Below are positions 1 through 4,907 of a stretch of DNA of 5,056 bases, piece after piece. The DNA is from an uncultured Flavobacterium sp. (GTDB taxonomy: Bacteria; Bacteroidota; Bacteroidia; Flavobacteriales; Flavobacteriaceae): positions 1 through 5,056 of the forward strand of contig NZ_CAMLMK010000143.1 of NCBI RefSeq assembly GCF_946481155.1, read 5' to 3'. The notes below the pieces were generated by a model. It was given only the letters and a program-made list of their open reading frames with translations. It did no database searches and was not told where the DNA came from. The translations under genes and the position numbers were made by a program. Numbering within the stretch: the first letter of the stretch is position 1; each line of letters starts with the position of its first letter.

Positions 1-713
1 TAAATATGAATAATCTCTTCCTCAATCAACAAATCCTCCCGACGCATCCGCAGCAAAATCTGAGCTACGGCAATCACGTCTTTTTCGCAGTATCTGATGA
101 TGCGGTCGATGTCTTTTTCAACATAAAAAGTATGCGCGACTTCACTGCCATCGATGTCATCTTTTGGAGAAGGAATTCCGAGTACGTTGGTCAGCAATTT
201 TAAAGAGGTAAAGGTTTTGTAATCGCCAAATTTCCACAATTCCATCGTATCGAGATGTGGCACTTCCCAGGGTTTTTTGCCAAAAAGATTCAGTTTGTTC
301 GGAATGGCGATTTGGTTGATGATCATCCTTCTTGCAATGAACGGGAAATCGAATTCCTTGGCATTATGCCCGCATAAAATGTGCTGCGGCTGACTGAAAT
401 GATTATTGATCAGGTTGTTGAAATCTTTCAGAATCTTGGCTTCCTCACCAAAAAAGGAGGTTACCCGAAAATGGCGGATATCCCCCTTAAACGTAAAATA
501 ACCCACGGAAATGCAAATAATTTTTCCAAATTCGGCCCAGATTCCGGCACGGTCATAAAATTCTTCCGCTGTGAAATCGTCTTTGCGCTGGTATTTTGTT
601 TTTGTATCGAAAAGCTGCTGCCTGGTTTCGTCCAATGCGTTAAAAGTGGCTTCTTCCGGTACGGTTTCAATGTCTAAAAAAAGAATGTTCTCAAGGTTTA
701 CTTTGTCAATCAT
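1..713 (-). CDS. PolB-related DEDDy 3'-5' exonuclease (3' end at window edge)
   Basis: A predicted cytoplasmic exonuclease that removes nucleotides from DNA 3' ends, of the DnaQ-like fold group related to the exonuclease domain of family B DNA polymerases. Translation from the ATG at 713 gives 237 residues before the edge; the last two bases read TA, so the next codon is either Tyr or a stop, and the gene is probably almost complete. All three exonuclease motifs are visible: Exo I as LDIETVP (D14, E16), Exo II as HNAKEFDFP (N117, D122) and Exo III as YCEKD (Y208, D212), the YxxxD form of the DEDDy class. The HLDTMELWKFGDYKTFTSLK stretch (153-172) is also typical of this family. The start lies six codons before the hydrophobic strand leading into Exo I, as expected. 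It sits 52 nt downstream of the serine hydrolase gene and could be co-transcribed with it. The fold and catalytic class are secure; the cellular role (repair or general nuclease) cannot be read from the sequence. Confidence 0.9.
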   Translation of the reverse strand, partial: MIDKVNLENILFLDIETVPEEATFNALDETRQQLFDTKTKYQRKDDFTAEEFYDRAGIWAEFGKIICISVGYFTFKGDIRHFRVTSFFGEEAKILKDFNNLINNHFSQPQHILCGHNAKEFDFPFIARRMIINQIAIPNKLNLFGKKPWEVPHLDTMELWKFGDYKTFTSLKLLTNVLGIPSPKDDIDGSEVAHTFYVEKDIDRIIRYCEKDVIAVAQILLRMRREDLLIEEEIIHI

Positions 714-765
714 TTTGTATGGTTTATAATTAATTCTGAATGGAGTATAGTTGTATTTTCTGCAA

Positions 766-1923
766 TTATTTTCTTTTTGCCAGCATCTTATAGGCTTCCG
801 TCACATAGACATACAGGTCATCGCTGTGCGGATCGGTTTCTGTCTGTAGCCCTTTGATATGCCCTAAGCGAACAATAATCAAATCATCTTGTGGAATCAC
901 AATCACAAATTGTCCCAAATGACCTCGCATATAAAAAAGTTGTTTTCCGTCAATGTTGTGCAGCCAAAAACCATAACCGTATTGCGGACTTTCGGCAAAG
1001 CGCGGTTTAATCGACTTCGCTACAAAAGCACTGTCCAAAAGCTGCTGGCCGTTCCATTTGCCGCCTTGCTTGTACAGTTTTCCGAAACGGGCAAAATCAC
1101 GGGCATTACTGGCGATGCAGCAATACGCTTTTTCAATGCCGTCTTTTTCGTGGTCTAATTGCCAAAGCGCATCGTTCTCAGCGCCCATAGGCTGCCAGAA
1201 ATTCTTCGAAACATAATCGGATAGATATTCACCTGTCGCTTTTTCAATGCACATGGCAAGCAATTGTGTGGCACCACTCAGGTATTTGAAGGATTGTCCC
1301 GGTTTTTCGGCTACTTCCAGTCCAAGGATCACTTTCTTCAAATCGTTGTCGAAATAGGCGCGGGTTACAATGGAAAGCGGACTATAATATTTCTCATCCC
1401 AACTCAGTCCGGAAGCCATTGACGATAAATCGCCTACCGTTACTTCTTTCGCAAACTGGCCTTTCAGCTCGGGAAAAAAATCGGTTACCTTTTGATCCAG
1501 ACTTTTGATTTTTCCCTGCATGATCGCTTTGCCTAATGCCGCGGAAATCACGCTTTTCGCCATGGAAAAGGAATTAGATTGTGAATTTTTACCGTAGCCG
1601 TCAAAATAACTTTCATGCCAGATACTGTCGTTTTTTATAATCAGGAAGGCGACGCTTTGGAGTTCTTTATGCTCTTTTGTCAGTTCAGCAGTAGCGGGAA
1701 CCGAGTTGTAGTCTTTCGCAATGGTCCAGGGCTGTCCTGTACCTTTCTTGATTTCCCGGTTAGGAAAATGGTGGAAGTCGCTGAGGTAAGCCGTCGTATA
1801 GCCTCTAAAATAAATGGTTCGCACCGCCCGAAGCAGGTAATCCACATCGAAAATATACATCAGGATAATGATGGTCGCCAAAGTAATTACAAACCACTTT
1901 AAAAAGCTTTTCAGAAATTTCAT
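766..1923 (-). CDS. Membrane-anchored serine hydrolase, class C beta-lactamase/esterase-like family
   Basis: A 385-residue protein with the serine beta-lactamase/transpeptidase-like fold (Beta-lactamase family PF00144). One N-terminal hydrophobic helix (about residues 9-24) after a Lys-rich start suggests an inner-membrane anchor with the catalytic domain in the periplasm. The catalytic motifs are in order: SxxK as SMAK (S120 nucleophile, K123), YxS as YLS (Y214, S216) in place of the Tyr-x-Asn of class C beta-lactamases, and HLG (335-337) in place of KTG. The HxG form and these spacings resemble 6-aminohexanoate-dimer hydrolase (NylB)-like enzymes and family VIII esterases more than true AmpC. 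SGLSWDE (171-177) is another family hallmark. The substrate cannot be inferred; ester, amide or small peptide bonds are all possible, and a resistance role should not be assumed. It is preceded by a 196-nt gap with a GC-rich repeat-like block and followed at 52 nt by the exonuclease gene. No convincing promoter was found. Confidence 0.9.
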   Translation of the reverse strand: MKFLKSFLKWFVITLATIIILMYIFDVDYLLRAVRTIYFRGYTTAYLSDFHHFPNREIKKGTGQPWTIAKDYNSVPATAELTKEHKELQSVAFLIIKNDSIWHESYFDGYGKNSQSNSFSMAKSVISAALGKAIMQGKIKSLDQKVTDFFPELKGQFAKEVTVGDLSSMASGLSWDEKYYSPLSIVTRAYFDNDLKKVILGLEVAEKPGQSFKYLSGATQLLAMCIEKATGEYLSDYVSKNFWQPMGAENDALWQLDHEKDGIEKAYCCIASNARDFARFGKLYKQGGKWNGQQLLDSAFVAKSIKPRFAESPQYGYGFWLHNIDGKQLFYMRGHLGQFVIVIPQDDLIIVRLGHIKGLQTETDPHSDDLYVYVTEAYKMLAKRK

Positions 1924-2002
1924 AACGTACGGTTTTAGCTTACCCTTCTTAAGTAAAGGAAGTCAGACGAATTTAAGAAATTTCCGGAGATATTTATTTT
2001 TT

Positions 2003-2096
2003 GGGAGCGAATCTTTCGGGAATTTTTGGCGGCGTCGTTCCCGTCGTCCGTTCCTCCCGATGAAATCGGGATCCTCTCCCACCGGGGCTAGGGGAG
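2003..2096 (-). repeat. GC-rich structured intergenic block, candidate dispersed flavobacterial repeat
   Basis: This block lies between the alkyltransferase and serine hydrolase genes. Its core 2028-2096 is 68% G+C by direct count (47 of 69), far above the flanking AT-rich DNA. It contains a perfect 7-bp hairpin, TCCCGAT (2055-2061) with loop GAA and ATCGGGA (2065-2071), a second stem CTCCC (2076-2080) with GGGAG (2092-2096), and a small stem CGAA (2008-2011) with TTCG (2015-2018). On the minus strand it starts CTCCCCTAGCCCCGGTGGGA and ends near GATTCGCTCCC. From memory, intergenic blocks starting with a TAGCCC(C/T)GAT-like box, a variable central hairpin, and a GCGGA/GGGAACGA-like tail recur in flavobacterial genomes; that match is recollection, not a search. 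No T-tract follows the hairpins, so it is not a canonical terminator. The exact boundaries are uncertain. The rest of the 1924-2119 gap shows nothing I can identify. Confidence 0.55.
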
Positions 2097-2119
2097 TAAC
2101 GCTTTGATTTTTTGGAAAC

Positions 2120-2590
2120 TTAGAAAAGGCTTTGCTGCGTCGAGGGATTTTCGTGCTCTAAAAGCCACTTTTTGCGCCACAAGCCACCGGCATATCCCGT
2201 CAGCGAACCATCGGAACCGATTACTCTGTGGCACGGCACCACAATCCACAACGGGTTTTTCCCGTTTGCGGAAGCTACCGCACGAATCGCTTTCACGTCG
2301 CCCAATTTCTTGGTTAAATCCATGTAGGAAGTCGTTTTGCCATATGGAATTTCCAATAAAGCTTTCCACACTTTTTGCTGGAAATCGGTGCCTTTCGGGT
2401 TGATGGAAAAAGTAAATTTGGTTCTTTTCCCGGCGAAATATTCTTCCAGCTGCTTTACCGCGTCTTTCAATTCCAAAGGAATGGTTTTCGATATTTCACC
2501 TTCCTGAAGAATCGAAATTACCGAAATACCATTTTCGTCGCCCTTAATTTTGGCGGTTCCCAGTGGTGTATTGATGTAGACGGTTTGCAT
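2120..2590 (-). CDS. ogt: Methylated-DNA--protein-cysteine S-methyltransferase (MGMT/Ogt type)
   Basis: A suicide DNA-repair protein that moves alkyl groups from O6-alkylguanine (and O4-alkylthymine) in DNA to its own cysteine, restoring the base directly. At 156 residues it is the usual length for a stand-alone bacterial Ogt, with no Ada regulatory domain. The C-terminal domain is unmistakable: GTDFQQKVWKALLEIPYGKT (67-86) with the DNA-contacting Tyr of TTSY (Y89), then the helix AIRAVASANGKNP, and the active site PCHRVIG with C120 as alkyl acceptor. GYAGGLWRKKWLLEHE (132-147) completes the active-site region. The N-terminal domain (about 1-65) is divergent, as is normal. The ATG at 2590 begins 17 nt after the stop of the HTH gene, so it is probably the third gene of the membrane protein/HTH unit, although a promoter inside the HTH gene is not excluded. 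The family is certain; the symbol ogt is chosen by domain layout. Confidence 0.95.
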   Translation of the reverse strand: MQTVYINTPLGTAKIKGDENGISVISILQEGEISKTIPLELKDAVKQLEEYFAGKRTKFTFSINPKGTDFQQKVWKALLEIPYGKTTSYMDLTKKLGDVKAIRAVASANGKNPLWIVVPCHRVIGSDGSLTGYAGGLWRKKWLLEHENPSTQQSLF

Positions 2591-2607
2591 TCGATAAAGA
2601 TAGCAAA

Positions 2608-2808
2608 TTAGTCTGTCGCTTCCAATTCAAAAATCTCATTAACCGACTTTTCAAACAGTTTTGCCATCTTCAGTGCCAATACAGTCGAAGGGACATATTT
2701 TCCGGCTTCTATCGCGTTTATGGTCTGTCGGCTCACGCCTATTTTTTCCGCTAATTCTGCCTGGGTGATATTGGCAATCGCGCGTTGTACTTTTACATTA
2801 TTCTTCAT
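2608..2808 (-). CDS. Small Cro/C1-type (XRE) helix-turn-helix regulator
   Basis: A 66-residue DNA-binding protein made of almost nothing but one Cro/C1-type HTH domain. The helix-turn-helix lies at about 15-36 (TQAELAEKIGVSRQTINAIEAG), followed by the helix YVPSTVLALKMAKLFEKSVN and a short acidic tail. This is the compact YozG-like subgroup, which has no sensor or oligomerisation domain. The ATG at 2808 lies inside the end of the upstream membrane-protein gene (11-nt overlap), which points to translational coupling and to the two products working together. In other bacteria such small regulators are often encoded beside a small membrane protein; what the membrane partner does is generally unknown. 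Autoregulation of the unit is a reasonable inference, with the TTTACA/TGTAAA dyad near the promoter as a candidate site. Whether it acts as repressor or activator cannot be told. Confidence 0.92.
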   Translation of the reverse strand: MKNNVKVQRAIANITQAELAEKIGVSRQTINAIEAGKYVPSTVLALKMAKLFEKSVNEIFELEATD

Positions 2809-3274
2809 CGCCGGTCGTTTTATTGTTTCTGTAAAGCATCCAGTGAAAGCGGATGATAAAGAAGAGTAGCAAAGTAAACATATTATACATCATCACCGAC
2901 AAAAAAGGCATTCCGTAAATCAAAAGAAGGCATAGGAGAAGGATGGCGTAATTGACATAAGTAGCCCAAACCAAACTTTCCAGGCGGATCTTATTGATGA
3001 ATTCATCTTCGGTTTTCTCTTTGGAAAAGGCGACAAGAATTCCCCCAACAATTAACAGGACACCGAGCATTTCATCCTGAAGATTATTTGTTATTACGGT
3101 AAAAATTTCCGGCTTATTAATTATCGCATCAGTATAGATCGCAAATACCTTGAAGTTAAAAATGTCGTATTCCGTTTCGGATAAAATAAAAAAAACGGAA
3201 GCCAAAAGAGTTGGAATGAGCAACAGCCAGCCGATTTTTTTGAAGGAATGTGGAAATAAAAAGTTCGTTTTCAT
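2798..3274 (-). CDS. Four-helix membrane protein of unknown function, paired with HTH regulator
   Basis: A 158-residue protein I cannot assign to a named family. Four hydrophobic segments are visible: about 14-32, 68-84, 101-120 and 122-144. The Lys-containing N-terminus and the charged stretch 85-98 (KEKTEDEFINKIR) between helices 2 and 3 suggest, by the positive-inside rule, that both termini and this loop are cytoplasmic, with the 33-67 loop outside. No catalytic motif, cysteine pair or metal-binding set is apparent. The start at 3274 is preceded by a well-placed Bacteroidota-type promoter, and the gene overlaps the HTH gene by 11 nt, so the two are almost certainly one transcript. The arrangement suggests a membrane component that signals to, or is controlled by, the small regulator, but that is inference from context alone. 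Confidence 0.8.
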   Translation of the reverse strand: MKTNFLFPHSFKKIGWLLLIPTLLASVFFILSETEYDIFNFKVFAIYTDAIINKPEIFTVITNNLQDEMLGVLLIVGGILVAFSKEKTEDEFINKIRLESLVWATYVNYAILLLCLLLIYGMPFLSVMMYNMFTLLLFFIIRFHWMLYRNNKTTGDEE

Positions 3275-3298
3275 GATTGATTGATTTTAAATTCAAAT

Positions 3299-3330
3299 CA
3301 AATGTAAAATATATTTTCCAAAAAGACAAA
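3299..3330 (-). promoter_or_regulatory. Candidate Bacteroidota-type promoter for the membrane protein/HTH/ogt unit
   Basis: On the minus strand a -33 box TTTG (3330-3327) is followed after 20 nt by TACATTTG (3306-3299), an exact match to the -7 consensus TAnnTTTG used by the primary sigma factor of Bacteroidota. The -7 box ends 24 nt before the ATG at 3274, leaving a short leader. Spacing and both boxes fit the known pattern, and the position downstream of a terminator and upstream of a gene supports it. It has not been tested. Confidence 0.65.
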
Positions 3331-3335
3331 TAAAC

Positions 3336-3350
3336 TTTACATTTTGTAAA
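3336..3350. promoter_or_regulatory. Perfect dyad TTTACA-TTT-TGTAAA, candidate operator
   Basis: A perfect 6-bp inverted repeat with a 3-nt spacer sits just upstream of the -33 box of the membrane protein/HTH/ogt promoter. A third copy of the half-site, TGTAAA at 3303-3308, overlaps the -7 box. This arrangement could be a binding site for the encoded HTH regulator or another dimeric factor. The region is AT-rich, so chance is a real alternative. Confidence 0.35.
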
Positions 3351-3374
3351 ACAAAAATGTCCTCCGAAGAGGAC
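3347..3374 (-). terminator. Intrinsic terminator with UUCG tetraloop after the cytochrome c gene
   Basis: On the minus strand GTCCTC (3374 reads outward as the first base) is followed by TTCG and GAGGAC, a perfect 6-bp stem (3369-3374 with 3359-3364) closed by the very stable C(UUCG)G tetraloop, and then ATTTTTGTTTT. The stem starts 8 nt after the cytochrome stop codon. GC stem plus T-tract is a textbook Rho-independent terminator, and it separates the haem block from the next transcription unit. Confidence 0.88.
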
Positions 3375-3382
3375 GCTCTTTG

Positions 3383-3772
3383 TTATTTAGAAAAACTGAG
3401 AATATAATTTTCCAGTGCTTTCAGTTCTTCTTCCGGCAGGTTTTTGGTAATGGCGAAGTTGGTTTTCATCACGGCATATTGCGACGGATCGACAATCGGA
3501 CCGTCTTTTTCGGTCAGGAAATCGGTAATGCTCGCGCCTTTAGCTTTGTAAATTTTCGCAATTTCGGCCACACTTGGGCCAATCACTTTCTGGTTCGGCT
3601 TGTGGCAGGAATAACACATTCCTTTTCCTTCAAAAACCTCTTTGCCTAAGGCCATGGAAATTTCTTCCGGCGATTTTTTCACTTCGGGGTATAAGGCTAT
3701 TTTTTCTTTTTTCTCGCTTTGGCACGATAGCATCATCATCATCAGAGAAAAAACAACTACTGTTCTTTTCAT
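3383..3772 (-). CDS. Small lipoprotein c-type cytochrome (class I, c551/c552-like)
   Basis: A 129-residue monohaem cytochrome c carrying electrons outside the cytoplasm. The signal peptide MKRTVVVFSLMMMMLSC ends in a lipobox-like MLSC, making C17 the likely lipidated residue; a charged linker (18-45) follows. The covalent haem site is CYSCH (C53, C56, H57), with H57 the proximal ligand. GPSVAEIAKIYKAK (65-78) is the conserved region seen in c551-type cytochromes, and M102 in YAVMKTNF is the likely distal ligand, followed by the C-terminal helix LPEEELKALENYILSF. The length suits one haem domain plus tether. It lies 81 nt downstream of hemB in the same orientation and is followed by a strong terminator, so co-transcription with hemF-hemB is possible. 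Odd point: four consecutive ATG codons (Met 11-14) form most of the hydrophobic core end of the signal. Its redox partner is not evident. Confidence 0.92.
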   Translation of the reverse strand: MKRTVVVFSLMMMMLSCQSEKKEKIALYPEVKKSPEEISMALGKEVFEGKGMCYSCHKPNQKVIGPSVAEIAKIYKAKGASITDFLTEKDGPIVDPSQYAVMKTNFAITKNLPEEELKALENYILSFSK

Positions 3773-3798
3773 TTTTTACCTATTATAGATTTTTTAGT

Positions 3799-3843
3799 CA
3801 CGAATTCACAAATTATTCTGGTGCTAAAATTCGTGTATTCGTG
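3799..3843. repeat. Imperfect 16-bp inverted repeat between hemB and cytochrome c genes
   Basis: The left arm CACGAATTCACAAATT (3799-3814) and right arm AATTCGTGTATTCGTG (3828-3843) pair over 16 positions with two mismatches around a 13-nt loop. In the minus-strand transcript one of these becomes a G-U pair, leaving a single A-A mismatch. Each arm holds a near-tandem ATTCGTG or CACGAAT unit. From memory, CACGAATTCACGAATT-like hairpins are common between flavobacterial genes. No T-tract follows on the minus strand, so it is not a standard terminator; it may be a REP-like repeat, an mRNA-stabilising hairpin, or an attenuating structure. Confidence 0.7.
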
Positions 3844-3853
3844 GTTTTACGAT

Positions 3854-4849
3854 TTATTTGTTCATTAAAATTGCCGCTTCTTTAGCAAAATATGTCGAAA
3901 TCAAACTTGCTCCGGCACGCTTGATACACATTAACTGCTCCATCATAATCTTGTCGTGATCCAGCCAGCCTCTTTCGGAAGCCGCTTTAATCATGGCATA
4001 CTCACCCGAAACATGGAATACCGTTACGGGAACATTCACCGCGTTTTTTACTTCGCGTACAATGTCCAGATAAGCAATTCCCGGTTTCACCATGACCATA
4101 TCGGCGCCTTCTTCCACATCCATCAAGGCTTCTCTGATGGCTTCAATACGGTTGGCATAATCCATCTGGTAGGTTTTCTTGTCTTTCGGAACTTCAATAT
4201 CGGCTTCTTTCGGTGCGCTGTCCAACGCATCACGGAACGGACCGTAAAACGCCGAAGCATATTTCGCCGAATAACTCATAATCCCCACATTGTGGAAACC
4301 TGCAGCATCCAAACCTTCGCGCAAACGCAATACGCGTCCATCCATCATGTCGCTTGGTGCCACGAAATCGGCTCCTGCCTGCGCATGCGAAACAGCCATT
4401 TTCACTAAAGCATCCACGGTTTCATCATTGGCAATATCGCCATCTTTGATAATTCCGTCATGACCATACATTGAATATGGATCCAAAGCTACGTCCGGCA
4501 TTACAATCATTTCGGGGCAGGCTGCTTTGATGGCTTTGATTGCCTGTTGCATCAGTCCGTTCGGATTCCAGGCTTCTTTGCCGGTATTGTCTTTTAAATT
4601 GTCGTTTACTTTTACATAAATGTTTACCGCACGAATGCCCAAAGCGAAAATTTCTTTCACTTCTTCCACGGTCAGATCAATCGAGCGACGGAAAATACCC
4701 GGCATCGACGGAATTTCCACTTTTACATTTTCTCCTTCCGTGATGAACATGGGAAACATGAAGTCGGCCGGGCTTAAGCTGGTTTCACGGACTAAACTTC
4801 GGATGGATTCGTTGGTTCTTAACCTTCTGCCTCTGTGTAATGGGAACAT
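3854..4849 (-). CDS. hemB: Delta-aminolevulinic acid dehydratase (porphobilinogen synthase)
   Basis: A cytoplasmic enzyme that condenses two 5-aminolevulinate molecules into porphobilinogen, the first shared tetrapyrrole step toward haem. At 331 residues it is full length. The N-terminus MFPLHRGRRLRTNESIRSLV carries the usual Arg-rich arm. Both catalytic lysines are present: K196 in SYSAKYASAFYGPFRDA and the Schiff-base K255 in MVKPGIAYLDI. The metal region reads DVALDPYSMYGHDG (119-132): A121, D123 and D131 occupy the three positions that are cysteines in zinc-type enzymes, so this is the aspartate-rich, non-zinc class, as in Pseudomonas. EEGADMVMVKPG (246-257) fits the allosteric magnesium class, but that is inference. 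It begins 58 nt after hemF and probably shares its transcript. The ATG at 4849 is the only start that gives the complete arm. Confidence 0.98.
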   Translation of the reverse strand: MFPLHRGRRLRTNESIRSLVRETSLSPADFMFPMFITEGENVKVEIPSMPGIFRRSIDLTVEEVKEIFALGIRAVNIYVKVNDNLKDNTGKEAWNPNGLMQQAIKAIKAACPEMIVMPDVALDPYSMYGHDGIIKDGDIANDETVDALVKMAVSHAQAGADFVAPSDMMDGRVLRLREGLDAAGFHNVGIMSYSAKYASAFYGPFRDALDSAPKEADIEVPKDKKTYQMDYANRIEAIREALMDVEEGADMVMVKPGIAYLDIVREVKNAVNVPVTVFHVSGEYAMIKAASERGWLDHDKIMMEQLMCIKRAGASLISTYFAKEAAILMNK

Positions 4850-4857
4850 AATTTTTT

Positions 4858-4892
4858 AGCTTTTAGCTTTCAGCACTGAGCTTTCAGCAGTT
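4858..4892. repeat. Five 7-nt tandem units beginning AGC between hemF and hemB
   Basis: The plus strand divides exactly into heptads AGCTTTT, AGCTTTC, AGCACTG, AGCTTTC, AGCAGTT. An 11-mer, AGCTTTCAGCA, occurs twice (4865-4875 and 4879-4889), 14 nt apart. It fills over half of the 58-nt hemF-hemB spacer and ends 9 nt before the hemB start. Short heptad arrays of this kind recur in flavobacterial and cyanobacterial intergenic DNA as I recall; function is unknown. Confidence 0.7.
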
Positions 4893-4907
4893 TTTTAAAA
4901 TATTGCT

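Noticed and set aside
381..677. 98-codon plus-strand open frame
   Set aside because: It lies wholly opposite the exonuclease gene, whose three catalytic motifs show the minus strand is the coding one.
714..765. Possible promoter or terminator between the serine hydrolase and exonuclease genes
   Set aside because: The 52-nt gap is AT-rich with neither a TAnnTTTG box in a sensible place nor a stable GC hairpin.
1924..2000. Promoter for the serine hydrolase gene (TAAATTCG as a -7 box)
   Set aside because: It differs from TAnnTTTG at one position and has no TTTG at the expected -33 distance, so support is too weak.
2055..2096. Alkyltransferase terminator formed by the hairpins after its stop codon
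   Set aside because: Stems are present but no T-tract follows on the minus strand, so I list the block as a repeat candidate instead.
1868..2107. 79-codon plus-strand open frame spanning the GC-rich intergenic block
   Set aside because: It begins antisense to the hydrolase, then runs through the repeat-like block giving an Arg/Ser/Pro-rich peptide of low plausibility; false ORFs are expected there.
2088..2369. 93-codon minus-strand open frame overlapping the alkyltransferase
   Set aside because: It is the same DNA in another frame; the Ogt frame has PCHRV and all family motifs, this one has none.
3956..4408. 150-codon open frame on the plus strand opposite hemB
   Set aside because: It is fully antisense to a certain hemB gene, its product is rich in His, Phe and Ile with no domain, and it reads like a reverse-strand shadow of conserved codons.
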